A stretch of DNA of 8,581 nt from Rudanella sp. (GTDB lineage Bacteria; Bacteroidota; Bacteroidia; Cytophagales; Spirosomataceae). A program made the translations under genes and the position numbers. The notes beneath the pieces are model-generated. The model was not told the DNA's origin, did not search any database, and saw nothing but the letters and a program-made list of their open reading frames with translations. Positions 1 through 6,544 of the stretch are shown here, piece after piece. The first letter of the stretch is position 1. The number at the start of each line of letters is the position of its first letter. The stretch spans positions 1-8,581 of the forward strand of contig JAJAYX010000633.1 in the NCBI GenBank assembly GCA_026785985.1, given 5' to 3'.

Positions 1-614
1 ACAACCTGCTGTTCTGGTTTTTCAAGACCTACGTGGCCGATCCTTCCCGCTTGCCACACGCCTACGAAATGATTCATTACCCCTATTTGCTGGCGGGATT
101 TCTGGCCCTCTTTTTCACTTCGCTCAACCTCATTCCCATTGGCCAACTCGATGGGGGACATGTGCTTTATGCGCTCATTGGCCGCGATTGGTTCCGGAAG
201 TTAGCTCCGGTTCTGTTTGTGGGTTTTGCCTTTTATGCAGGTCTGGGCTGGTTCACGGTGCAGGAATTTAACCTCGTTAGCGACAACGATTTTTTAGCCA
301 AACTGGCGAATCTTGCTCTGTACGTGTTCTTTCTGTCGATTTGCTTCTCGCGCATTTCCGAAACTAACAAAACCACTGCCTGGCTGCTGGCTCTATCGGT
401 TGTGATGGTGCAACTGAGCCTGTCGTATGTTTTCCCCGATTTGAAAGGCTACCCCGGCTTCTTCGCCTTTGTCTTTATTCTGGGTCGTTTCCTCGGTGTT
501 TACCACCCCGAAACTGAACTACAGGAACCATTAGACACCAAACGCAAAGTGCTTGGCTGGTTAGCTCTGATCATTTTTGTGATTAGTTTCAGCCCGCAGC
601 CGTTTATTTTCTGA
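1..614 (+). CDS. M50 family (site-2 protease type) membrane metalloprotease, C-terminal part
   Basis: The reading frame is open from the first bases (first full codon at 3) to TGA at 612-614, so the N-terminus lies outside the window; the GTG at 33 is an internal valine. About 203 residues are visible. The key motif is NLIPIGQLDGGHVL near visible residues 42-55. In M50 proteases this LDG motif supplies the aspartate (visible residue 50) that is the third zinc ligand. The HExxH motif would lie upstream and cannot be checked. Several hydrophobic stretches (around residues 28-44, 67-84, 101-115, 127-143, 147-164 and 183-200) fit an integral membrane protein that cleaves substrates within or near the bilayer. 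The substrate is unknown. The stop abuts the stop of the convergent TM2 gene with no spacer. Family assignment is secure; the exact role is not. Confidence 0.87.
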   Translation, partial: NLLFWFFKTYVADPSRLPHAYEMIHYPYLLAGFLALFFTSLNLIPIGQLDGGHVLYALIGRDWFRKLAPVLFVGFAFYAGLGWFTVQEFNLVSDNDFLAKLANLALYVFFLSICFSRISETNKTTAWLLALSVVMVQLSLSYVFPDLKGYPGFFAFVFILGRFLGVYHPETELQEPLDTKRKVLGWLALIIFVISFSPQPFIF

Positions 615-983
615 TTACTGCATTCCGCCCATCTGCACCATCTGGAGGCTTTCAATGGCCTGTTTCTGGTTGTATTCGTTAGCCATTGAGCGGGCGTTTA
701 TCAGGTCGACAATGGTGCCGATGCCGCACAGACCGAGCGTCAGGAAATACAGAATTCCCATGCCGATTTGCCCCAGTATGAAGCGGTGAATGCCCGCAAA
801 GCCAACAAAGCCAGCTAAAGCAACGATCAGGATGGTTTGCCCATCTTTGCGTTTGGTGCGGTATAAATAAGCAAACTGCTGGAGCTGTTCGGGCGTGAGG
901 TCGCGGGTGATGGTCTGCACGTAGTTCAGCTCATCGGGCTGCATATCGGGCAGAAACAGGAGGGGGTTTGATTGGGGATTCAT
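615..983 (-). CDS. TM2 domain-containing membrane protein
   Basis: This is a 122-residue protein. Its second half is a canonical TM2 domain (about residues 50-95): a first hydrophobic helix, the turn GFAGIHRFILG (61-71) matching the family's G-x-x-G-x-HRF-Y/I-x-G signature, then a second helix ending in GIGTIVDL (87-94). The N-terminal 45 residues are hydrophilic and predicted helical, with a DLTPEQLQQFAYLY stretch that may form a short amphipathic helix. TM2 proteins are small two-helix membrane proteins of unknown biochemical function. The ATG overlaps the stop of the upstream DUF2752 gene (ATGA at 980-983), so the two are probably co-transcribed and translationally coupled. There is no signal peptide, and the first membrane segment anchors the protein. 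Confidence 0.93.
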   Translation of the reverse strand: MNPQSNPLLFLPDMQPDELNYVQTITRDLTPEQLQQFAYLYRTKRKDGQTILIVALAGFVGFAGIHRFILGQIGMGILYFLTLGLCGIGTIVDLINARSMANEYNQKQAIESLQMVQMGGMQ

Positions 984-1279
984 GGCGTTATTTTGTGAAC
1001 TAATGGCCTAAAGGTGAGGAGTTGGCGCATTCGGTTCAACAAAATCAGGAGGGCCGGAATAGTGAGCGGATGACTGGCCCAGGACTCGGCCAAATGGCCA
1101 TGAAACAAATGACTGACGCCATGCCCCAACCCGCAACCGGGGCAGTGCGGCAAGCCCACCGCCCGAAACAGGCACACCGAATAGTGTGCCGATTCAACGT
1201 CCGTTAAACCAAACCACAACAAGCCACCCGTCCAAACAGCAAGTTCAAGATAACGGGAAAAACGCGCGCTTATAGTCAT
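980..1279 (-). CDS. DUF2752 domain-containing protein
   Basis: This 99-residue protein has the DUF2752 hallmark CPGCGLGHG at residues 46-54, between a first hydrophobic helix (about 12-25) and a second (about 71-83). The family is found in many bacteria as small two-helix membrane proteins with a conserved CPxCG motif near the membrane; function is unknown. The usual family wording is CPxCGxTR, and here the T-R positions read G-H. Several histidines follow (H53, H57, H60, H62, H70), which with the cysteines could bind a metal; that is inference. It is the first gene of a two-gene operon with the TM2 protein, a pairing I recall as common in Bacteroidota. No clear promoter could be assigned in the 73 bases upstream (1280-1352). 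Confidence 0.9.
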   Translation of the reverse strand: MTISARFSRYLELAVWTGGLLWFGLTDVESAHYSVCLFRAVGLPHCPGCGLGHGVSHLFHGHLAESWASHPLTIPALLILLNRMRQLLTFRPLVHKITP

Positions 1280-1352
1280 GGCAGGTCATTGTAGGTTAAA
1301 CAAGAAATGACAACGAATACCGCGAAGCTACTGACAATTGCTGACAAAAAAT

Positions 1353-1952
1353 TTACAACCAGGGTCGCCGTGATTTAAACGACCGTTTCAGCCCCAGCAC
1401 CAGCAACAAGGCACCAATCAGGCCAAAGACCAGGGCGAGTTGTCCCAATCCTAAAATGGCAAAAAGAATGGCGACCCCAATCACAAAAACTGCTGATTTT
1501 AATTTCCAGTCGATGCGTTGCCACCAGCTAAGTTCCTGACGCAGGGGCAAGCCTAATGACTCCCGAATTCGGTTTCCTAAACGAAGTTGACTTTTGGCTT
1601 TCGGTCTCGGACGGGGTTGCTCCGTTATTGGTTGAGCCGACTGATGAAGCAGCGTCTCCATCCGATTTATTCGGCGTGAAACAGGTGTTTTTGCCGATTC
1701 GGTGGGGTAGGGGAGTACACTGACCAGCGCGACAGCGGGGGCCACCGAGATAGAAACTGCCGAGTTCGTTTGTTTGTCAATCAATTGGTTTTCAGCGATA
1801 AGACTGGTCTTGGCCGTATCGGTCAGAGTACTTTTGGGTGGAGACTGAAACCGGGGCGATGGTGTGCGCTGAACCAGAGTATAGGGTCGGTGACAGGCAT
1901 TGAACAAGACAACGAAAAGGAGGCCGCTGAGTAGCAAAAATGGGTTTCTCAT
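1353..1952 (-). CDS. Predicted lipoprotein with two C-terminal transmembrane helices, unknown function
   Basis: I chose the ATG at 1950-1952 over the in-frame GTG four codons upstream because it places the signal peptide correctly: M-R-N-P, a hydrophobic core, then LFNAC with cysteine at residue 20 as the likely lipidation site. The -3 residue is F, less usual for a lipobox. About 199 residues. Residues 21-140 are polar and rich in Ser, Thr, Pro and Arg, probably a flexible linker with a basic proline-rich stretch (PRPRPKAK). From about residue 155 two hydrophobic helices separated by a short GLGQ turn lead to a basic tail (KRSFKSRR). A lipoprotein that also carries two membrane helices is odd. 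I do not recognise a family. It diverges from the Gfo/Idh/MocA gene; a weak Bacteroidota-type promoter may sit at 1979-2014 on the - strand (GATTTTTG as an imperfect -7 box), which is not strong enough to list. Confidence 0.7.
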   Translation of the reverse strand: MRNPFLLLSGLLFVVLFNACHRPYTLVQRTPSPRFQSPPKSTLTDTAKTSLIAENQLIDKQTNSAVSISVAPAVALVSVLPYPTESAKTPVSRRINRMETLLHQSAQPITEQPRPRPKAKSQLRLGNRIRESLGLPLRQELSWWQRIDWKLKSAVFVIGVAILFAILGLGQLALVFGLIGALLLVLGLKRSFKSRRPWL

Positions 1953-2113
1953 GAAGGGAAGCACGGATTATGAACGCGCAAAAATCGTACATACAACGAT
2001 TCCGAATGGCAAAATCTTGTATTTTGTGTCTAATGTAGCCGTGTTGCACTGGACATAAAACAGGTAAAGCCACTACGCTGTTTGCTTTCTGATACCAAAC
2101 TCCTTTCGCTTTT

Positions 2114-3223
2114 ATGAAACATACAGCTTCTCAATCGCGCCGACAGTTTCTGGCCTCGGTTGGTGGTGCCGCCCTCACCATTCCCACCCTGACTGATGCC
2201 TGGGGACGGCCTCTGCAACAGGCTCGCAAGTTGGGCGTGGCATTGGTCGGACTTGGCAGCTACAGCAAGAATCGGTTGGCTCCCGCTCTGCAACTTACGC
2301 AAAACTGTCGGTTGGCGGGTATTGTAACGGGAACACCCGCCAAAGCGGAAGAATGGACTAAAAAGTATGATATTCCCCAAACGAACGTCTACGACTATAA
2401 AACGTTCGACCGCATTATCGACAATAAAGACATCGACGTGGTCTATGTGGTGTTGCCCAACTCGATGCACGCTGAATACGTGATTCGGGCGGCACAGGCG
2501 GGTAAACACGTCATTTGCGAGAAACCAATGGCCATCACCGAAGCCGATTGTCAGCGCATGATCGATGCCTGCAAAAAAGCCAACCAGCAATTGGCTGTAG
2601 GCTATCGTCTTCATTATGAGCCATTTACTAAAGAGGTGATGCGCCTGGGGCAGGAGAAGGTATTTGGCCCCATCAAGTTTATCGAAAGCAGCGACGGGTT
2701 CCGCATCGGCGACCCCACGCAGTGGCGTATGAAAAAAGCAATGGCAGGCGGTGGACCACTGATGGATGTGGGCATTTATGCCATTCAGGGTGCCCGGTAT
2801 GTGACGGGTGAAGAACCCATTTCGGTAACGGCGCAATTGTCGCCAAAAACCGAACCCCAGAAATTTAAAGAGGTCGAGGAGACGATATTCTGGCAGTTCC
2901 GGTTTCCGAGTGGGGCTGTTTCCAACTCCACCAGCAGCTATACGGCGGGCATCGAACGGCTCTATGCCTCCTGCGAAAAAGGCTGGTTTGAGTTGTCGCC
3001 CGCTTTTGGGTATGGCCCCCTCAAAGGACGCACCAGCAATGGACCCATTGAGCAACCTGTTGTGAATCATCAGGCCACCCACATGGATGCCGTCTGTAAA
3101 GACCTGATGGACGGAAAAACCCTCCCCGATCACATCACCGGCGTGGAAGGCAAGCGCGATGTGCGACTCCTTCAGGCCATCTATCGGGCTGCCGAGACAG
3201 GGAAAGTGGTGGACTTAAAATAG
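2114..3223 (+). CDS. Gfo/Idh/MocA family NAD(P)-dependent oxidoreductase, Tat-exported
   Basis: This 369-residue protein starts with a twin-arginine signal (S-R-R-Q-F-L at 8-13, then a hydrophobic stretch to about 26), so it is probably folded with its cofactor in the cytoplasm and exported to the periplasm. The Rossmann fold follows: GVALVGLGSYS (41-51) for dinucleotide binding. EKPMA (136-140) carries the family's catalytic lysine (K137). GGGPLMDVGIYAI (212-224) is the conserved helix of the C-terminal domain, with D218 and Y222 near the active site. Overall it resembles glucose-fructose oxidoreductase-type members that keep NADP(H) tightly bound, but the substrate, presumably a sugar or cyclitol, cannot be read from sequence. 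It stands alone, with no sugar-catabolic neighbours. The leader before the ATG (ATACCAAACTCCTTTCGC, from 2092) resembles the leader of the DUF3500 gene. The stop TAG lies inside the dyad that follows. Confidence 0.93.
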   Translation: MKHTASQSRRQFLASVGGAALTIPTLTDAWGRPLQQARKLGVALVGLGSYSKNRLAPALQLTQNCRLAGIVTGTPAKAEEWTKKYDIPQTNVYDYKTFDRIIDNKDIDVVYVVLPNSMHAEYVIRAAQAGKHVICEKPMAITEADCQRMIDACKKANQQLAVGYRLHYEPFTKEVMRLGQEKVFGPIKFIESSDGFRIGDPTQWRMKKAMAGGGPLMDVGIYAIQGARYVTGEEPISVTAQLSPKTEPQKFKEVEETIFWQFRFPSGAVSNSTSSYTAGIERLYASCEKGWFELSPAFGYGPLKGRTSNGPIEQPVVNHQATHMDAVCKDLMDGKTLPDHITGVEGKRDVRLLQAIYRAAETGKVVDLK

Positions 3224-3310
3224 TGATGAACGATGAGTGATGAATAGCCGGCGCGAAAATGATATTCATTCATCAGCGGCTCATCACTCATCGTTTACCA
3301 CTCATCACTA
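3221..3310. terminator. Long heptamer-built dyad between convergent genes, likely bidirectional terminator
   Basis: A perfect 15-base inverted repeat (AACGATGAGTGATGA at 3229-3243 with its complement at 3281-3295) is extended outward by a 9-base pair (TAGTGATGA 3221-3229 with TCATCACTA 3302-3310) across a short bulge, and inward by AGCCG/CGGCT (3246-3250 with 3277-3281). The left arm is three tandem heptamers of the form GATGANN (3225-3245). The structure fills the whole space between two convergent stop codons and includes the TAG of the oxidoreductase gene, so transcripts from both sides would carry it at their 3' ends. A bidirectional terminator or 3'-end stabiliser is the simplest reading. 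Confidence 0.7.
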
Positions 3311-3311
3311 T

Positions 3312-4370
3312 TTAATACGCCGTTTTACTTTTCTCCGCGTCCAGATCATTGTATTTGCGATCTAAACCATCGGTCGATTTTACGTCGGAACGGTCGGCGT
3401 TTTTGCCGGTCATCTCCTGTGCTTTCACACCACTTTCGTCCAGCATTGAATGGGGTTGGCTCATCATTTGAGCCGCTTCCTGGGGCCGTTCGCCAGGCTG
3501 ATACGATGAGTCTTTATTTCCCTTCACATCATACGGATGCGACGAGTCGCCGGTTTCAGGCTGATCGTCCATTCCTTCATCCTCCGATCCAGCGGGTGGC
3601 CCGGCCGCCATCCCTTCATATTGCGTACCCGGTACGGCTTTGCCCGGTTCCATGTCATCATTGGTGATCGGTAACTGGTCGGCGGACGTTGGGACAATCG
3701 TGGCCGTGAACGATACGTTTCCGTCTGTTGGCCAGCTTGTCACGTCATTTTTACGCGCATACTCAAACCCAATCTGATGCAACCGATCTGGTTCGCCCGG
3801 TTCCTGAATTTCGGGTTGAGCGGGTATTGGCTGACCGGGCAATGGCATGATTTCCGGAGCCGGATCGGGCGACATGGGCGGCACTGGCGTATCGGGGCCT
3901 GATGGTATGGGGTTGTTCGGGTCGGGAGTGGAGGGCAGGGTTGGCACCATGTCGGCACTCACAAAGAAGCTACTGGTTGCCGTCGATTTCATGTCCTCAC
4001 CATTGGGTTGTACCCTATCGGCAGGCGTGCTGTTGTTGGCTTGACTGGCCGTAATATCGGCTTCGGCAATGGCCGATTCAGGCATAACGCTGGGTTCTGC
4101 ACCATCGCCCGTGCGGAGGGCGGCATCCGAGTTTTCGTAGGTCTTTTCGCTAAATCCCTGGAGGCTCCGTTCTTCGTCACTGCTGTAGCGGTTGCGGAGT
4201 TGTTCGTCCATTACATCGTCTTCGGTATCGCCCATTGGGGTGAGTTTACCGTCGACTAATTTAACCATGTTGGTTTCGGCCTGACCGGCTCCGAACATGG
4301 TTTCGGCGTTTTCGTTGGAGACCATATTGGCCTGACGTGAACCATCGGAAGAGGCTGATGAATTTGCCAT
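3312..4370 (-). CDS. Acidic, proline-rich, probably disordered protein of unknown function
   Basis: This is a 352-residue protein from ATG at 4368-4370. It has no signal peptide, no membrane segment and no cysteine, and just one tryptophan (W213). The composition is dominated by D, E, S, T, P, G, N and Q. Residues 1-130 are polar and acidic; 143-194 are strongly proline-rich with short P-x-P and DP repeats; 195-235 is the only stretch that looks folded (GFEYARKNDVTSWPTDG, then a V/T-rich strand-like segment FTATIVPT); 236-352 is again polar, ending in a charged tail (residues 322-352, rich in D, K, R and S). I do not recognise a family. Codon use and the long open frame in an otherwise gene-free stretch support it as real. 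It could be a stress- or desiccation-related hydrophilic protein or a scaffold; neither is shown by the sequence. It diverges from the barrel protein gene, sharing a 161-base upstream region. Confidence 0.75.
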   Translation of the reverse strand: MANSSASSDGSRQANMVSNENAETMFGAGQAETNMVKLVDGKLTPMGDTEDDVMDEQLRNRYSSDEERSLQGFSEKTYENSDAALRTGDGAEPSVMPESAIAEADITASQANNSTPADRVQPNGEDMKSTATSSFFVSADMVPTLPSTPDPNNPIPSGPDTPVPPMSPDPAPEIMPLPGQPIPAQPEIQEPGEPDRLHQIGFEYARKNDVTSWPTDGNVSFTATIVPTSADQLPITNDDMEPGKAVPGTQYEGMAAGPPAGSEDEGMDDQPETGDSSHPYDVKGNKDSSYQPGERPQEAAQMMSQPHSMLDESGVKAQEMTGKNADRSDVKSTDGLDRKYNDLDAEKSKTAY

Positions 4371-4421
4371 AACAATTGAGTTGGTTTTGTAGAGCTGGTT
4401 TTCACCACTACTGTGTTCTAT

Positions 4422-4446
4422 AAACCTTACCTGTGAGTAAAGGTTT
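4422..4446. repeat. Inverted repeat AAACCTT/AAGGTTT in divergent upstream region
   Basis: AAACCTT (4422-4428) is matched by AAGGTTT (4440-4446). Two more pairs (AC 4429-4430 with GT 4437-4438) form if A4439 is bulged, leaving a six-base loop. It lies 52 bases upstream of the - strand disordered-protein start and 86 bases upstream of the + strand barrel start. It could be an operator or a hairpin in the - strand leader. It is short enough that chance is possible. Confidence 0.35.
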
Positions 4447-4469
4447 TCGGGACATCAAAGTCTGACTGG

Positions 4470-4523
4470 CATTGATTTTGCTTTGTGTCTCTTATATCAG
4501 ACACAAGGTATTTAAAATCAATG
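4470..4523. promoter_or_regulatory. Two-tier nested inverted repeat upstream of the outer-membrane protein gene
   Basis: The outer arms are CATTGATTTT (4470-4479) and AAAATCAATG (4514-4523), a perfect 10-base match. Nested inside are TTGTGTCT (4483-4490) and AGACACAA (4499-4506), a perfect 8-base match around an 8-base centre (CTTATATC). The two tiers are separated by 3 bases on the left and 7 on the right. The structure ends 8 bases before the ATG at 4532. In RNA it would fold into an 18-pair stem with an internal loop right next to the start codon; in DNA it could be a paired operator. Which of these applies, or whether the promoter lies within it, is not decided by the sequence. Confidence 0.5.
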
Positions 4524-4531
4524 AGTTACTT

Positions 4532-5284
4532 ATGAAACGCTTTTACTTTGTTGCGCTTTTACTGATGAGTTTCCTCTCGTCGTATGCCCAGAAAGGGTTT
4601 ATTTTACAGCATCAGCCCAAAAACGGATTCGTCACCATCAGTGGCGGTGTGAGCCTACCCGTTGGCAAGTTTGCCGTGTGTTCCACCCGCGACGAGCAGG
4701 CTGGTTTAGCCCAACAAGGCATCATGGCGAGTTTATCGGCAGGGTATCGGGTGGCGGGGCCGGTCGGTCTGATGATTCGGGGCGAGGTGTTCCGCAACCG
4801 CGTTCAACAGGAAGCCCTGCTCGATGGTTTTTACCGCGCCCAGGGCGATAGCTGGACAGCTAACGCTGGTTATTGGGCCGTTACGAGTATAACCGCTGGA
4901 CCCTACGTAAACATTCCGATGGGTCGCTGGACGCTGCAACTTCGGGCTACGGCTGGTCAAGCTACCGCCATTTGCCCCAGCACAAGCCTTCGGGGACGTT
5001 TCTTGGATATTCCGATGAGCATCGAAACCGCCGAAGCCCGCTCGGTGGCTCGTTCGTATAACGGGGGGCTGACTGTCCGGTATCGCTTAGGCCGAAGCAC
5101 AGCCCTGCAACTCAACAGCGACTATAGCCGTGCCGATTTCACGTTTCAGGACATGAAAACGGCCACCAGTACGGGAAATGGTCAGGGTCAAACCAATCTT
5201 ATGACCAGTTTCAAACCCATCAGCGTTGTCAATCTCTCCCTCGGCATCACGGTTCTGTTCGGAAACCGGCAACGGGTTTTTTGA
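4532..5284 (+). CDS. Small outer-membrane beta-barrel protein (hypothetical)
   Basis: The start is taken as ATG at 4532, twenty codons inside a longer open frame, because it gives a clean signal peptide: MKR, hydrophobic core FYFVALLLMSFLSS, and cleavage after Y-A at residue 19, before QKGF. The 250-residue product then shows alternating hydrophobic/polar strands typical of an eight-to-ten-strand barrel: GFVTISGGVSLPVG (32-45), a glycine-rich hairpin (68-84), a strand pair around 111-128, WTLQLRATAGQA (133-144), YNGGLTVRYRLG (176-187), ALQLNSDYSRADFTF (191-205) and a final strand VVNLSLGITVLFG (232-244). The protein ends in phenylalanine, as many outer-membrane proteins do. There is a cysteine pair at C50 and C148. 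Ligand and role are unknown; it resembles the generic outer-membrane beta-barrel families of Bacteroidota. It is followed by a strong hairpin. Confidence 0.8.
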   Translation: MKRFYFVALLLMSFLSSYAQKGFILQHQPKNGFVTISGGVSLPVGKFAVCSTRDEQAGLAQQGIMASLSAGYRVAGPVGLMIRGEVFRNRVQQEALLDGFYRAQGDSWTANAGYWAVTSITAGPYVNIPMGRWTLQLRATAGQATAICPSTSLRGRFLDIPMSIETAEARSVARSYNGGLTVRYRLGRSTALQLNSDYSRADFTFQDMKTATSTGNGQGQTNLMTSFKPISVVNLSLGITVLFGNRQRVF

Positions 5285-5303
5285 CGAATTCATTTGACTA
5301 TTC

Positions 5304-5347
5304 TATAAAGCAGAAAACCGGCTGGATCGCCGATTTTCTGCTTTATA
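5304..5347. terminator. Strong 19-pair hairpin, probable bidirectional terminator
   Basis: The arm at 5304-5322 (TATAAAGCAGAAAACCGGC) pairs with 5329-5347 with a single mismatch near the loop side, around the six-base loop TGGATC. The A-rich left half and T-rich right half mean it can act as an intrinsic terminator on either strand. It lies 20 bases after the barrel-protein stop and 11 bases beyond the stop of the T9SS fragment read from the other strand, so it fits as the shared terminator of an original convergent pair. Confidence 0.8.
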
Positions 5348-5357
5348 CGAACGGCGG

Positions 5358-5447
5358 TTATTTCTGTAAAACAATTTTTCCGGTCAGTCGCTTGCTGCCC
5401 GACTGCAGGCTGAGCAGATAGACACCGGGTGCTTCCCGGTAGCTTCC
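5358..5447 (-). pseudogene. Remnant of a T9SS (type A) C-terminal sorting domain
   Basis: Read on the - strand, this frame ends in PGVYLLSLQSGSKRLTGKI followed by VLQK and a stop (TTA at 5358-5360 on the + strand). This is the typical last strand pair of the T9SS type A sorting domain: an (A/P)-G-V-Y-L-L turn-strand, a short S-G-x hairpin, then a K-I-V final strand and stop within a few residues. Such domains end secreted proteins of Bacteroidota and are cleaved at the outer membrane. Upstream of about 5447 the frame turns into unrelated sequence overlapping the leader and start of the DUF3500 gene, and the only in-frame ATG nearby (5451-5453) would give a 31-residue peptide with no signal. 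I read it as the 3' end of a lost secreted-protein gene, still followed by its terminator. A chance match is less likely because position, stop and hairpin all fit. Confidence 0.65.
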
Positions 5448-5485
5448 GCCCATTCCCGCCTTTTCATACCAAAACCCCTTCCCGC

Positions 5486-6544
5486 ATGAAAAGGCACTCG
5501 ATTATCCTCCTTCTGTTCCTGATAAGCCCTTGGGCTGCACAGGCTCAACAACCCATCAAAGCAACGCCACAGGCTGTTAAAGATGAGATGCGCGAGGCTG
5601 CCCGCGCTTTTGTGGCCACTCTCTCCGATGATCAGAAAAAAGAAGCCGCTTTTGCCTTCGAAAACGAAGAACGCTACACCTGGTTTTTTACGCCCCACGA
5701 ACGCAAGGGACTTACCATGAAGAAGATGACAGCCCCGCAACGGCTGGCGGCAATGGCCCTGCTCCGGTCGGGCCTGAGCGACGAGGGATACCGTAAAGCC
5801 ACCGAAATTATGGATACGGAGAACGTGTTGCGGGTGATTGAAAAACGCCCCGAAAACGATACCTACCGCGACCCCGAAAACTATTTCGTGACCATTTTTG
5901 GCGATCATGATGGCGAAAACCCCTGGGGTTGGCGGTTCGAGGGGCACCATATGTCGGTGCAGTTTTCATCACTAACCGGCCGGATTGTTGGAACAACGCC
6001 TTTGTTTTTTGGGAGCAATCCGGGCGAGGTGCGCACAGAAGTTCCTCAAAAGGGGCGGCAAATACTTCGGAAAGAAACCGAACAGGCTTTTGCCCTGCTC
6101 GAAACCCTTACGCCTGAACAACGCAAGCAGGCCATCCTGGCTGCACAGGCCTATCCAGAAGTCGTAACAAGCAACAAACGCAAGGCTTCGCTGGAGCGTA
6201 TGGATGGTCTGATGCTGTCTCAAATGACGGTTCAGCAGCGGACGCTGTTTATGAACTTACTCGACACCTACCTGAACAATTACCGGGTTACGCTGGCCAA
6301 ACAGCAAATGGACAAGTTGCAGAAAAGTGGCGTAGACTCCCTCCGGTTTGCCTGGGCGGGCGATTTAACCCCACAGTTAGGCGACGGAAAAGGCTGGTAC
6401 TACCGGATTCACGGCCCCACGATCCTGATCGAGTACGACAACACCCAAACCAACGCCAACCATGTGCATACCGTGGTGCGGGATCTCACCAACGACTTTG
6501 GCGAGGATATGCTCAAGGAGCATTACGAAAAGAAAAAACACTGA
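5486..6544 (+). CDS. Secreted DUF3500 domain-containing protein
   Basis: The start at 5486 is chosen because the residues from there form a signal peptide (MKRHS, hydrophobic IILLLFLI, then W-A-A-Q-A with cleavage before residue 21), whereas the longer frame from 5429 would bury it and overlaps the T9SS remnant. The 352-residue product shows the features of DUF3500: a helical N-terminal half with YTWFFTPHERKG (64-75), the signature NPWGWRFEGHHMSVQFS (145-161), and the C-terminal HVHTVVRDLTNDFG (326-339). The conserved histidines (H154, H155, H326, H328) and acidic residues suggest a metal or ligand site, but the family has no established reaction that I know of. The protein is expected in the periplasm or outside. 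Its stop abuts the stop of the convergent membrane-protein gene. Its leader resembles that of the gene at 2114. Confidence 0.9.
   Translation: MKRHSIILLLFLISPWAAQAQQPIKATPQAVKDEMREAARAFVATLSDDQKKEAAFAFENEERYTWFFTPHERKGLTMKKMTAPQRLAAMALLRSGLSDEGYRKATEIMDTENVLRVIEKRPENDTYRDPENYFVTIFGDHDGENPWGWRFEGHHMSVQFSSLTGRIVGTTPLFFGSNPGEVRTEVPQKGRQILRKETEQAFALLETLTPEQRKQAILAAQAYPEVVTSNKRKASLERMDGLMLSQMTVQQRTLFMNLLDTYLNNYRVTLAKQQMDKLQKSGVDSLRFAWAGDLTPQLGDGKGWYYRIHGPTILIEYDNTQTNANHVHTVVRDLTNDFGEDMLKEHYEKKKH

Noticed and set aside
2030..3133. A 367-codon open frame on the - strand opposite the oxidoreductase gene
   Set aside because: It lies antisense to a clear Gfo/Idh/MocA gene, its product has no recognisable domain and an odd F/H/G-rich composition, as expected of a shadow frame.
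3740..4259. Several short open frames on both strands overlapping the disordered-protein gene
   Set aside because: They are mutually overlapping low-complexity shadows of a repetitive, GC-rich coding region; only the 352-residue frame spans the whole interval with a sensible start.
4486..4496. TGTCTCTTATA, matching part of the Tn5 mosaic end, as a possible transposon end or sequencing adapter
   Set aside because: Only 11 of 19 bases match, and the stretch is explained by the nested inverted repeat in which it sits.
5384..5950. A 188-codon open frame on the - strand opposite the DUF3500 gene
   Set aside because: It is antisense to conserved DUF3500 sequence and in a different frame from the T9SS remnant; no domain is visible.
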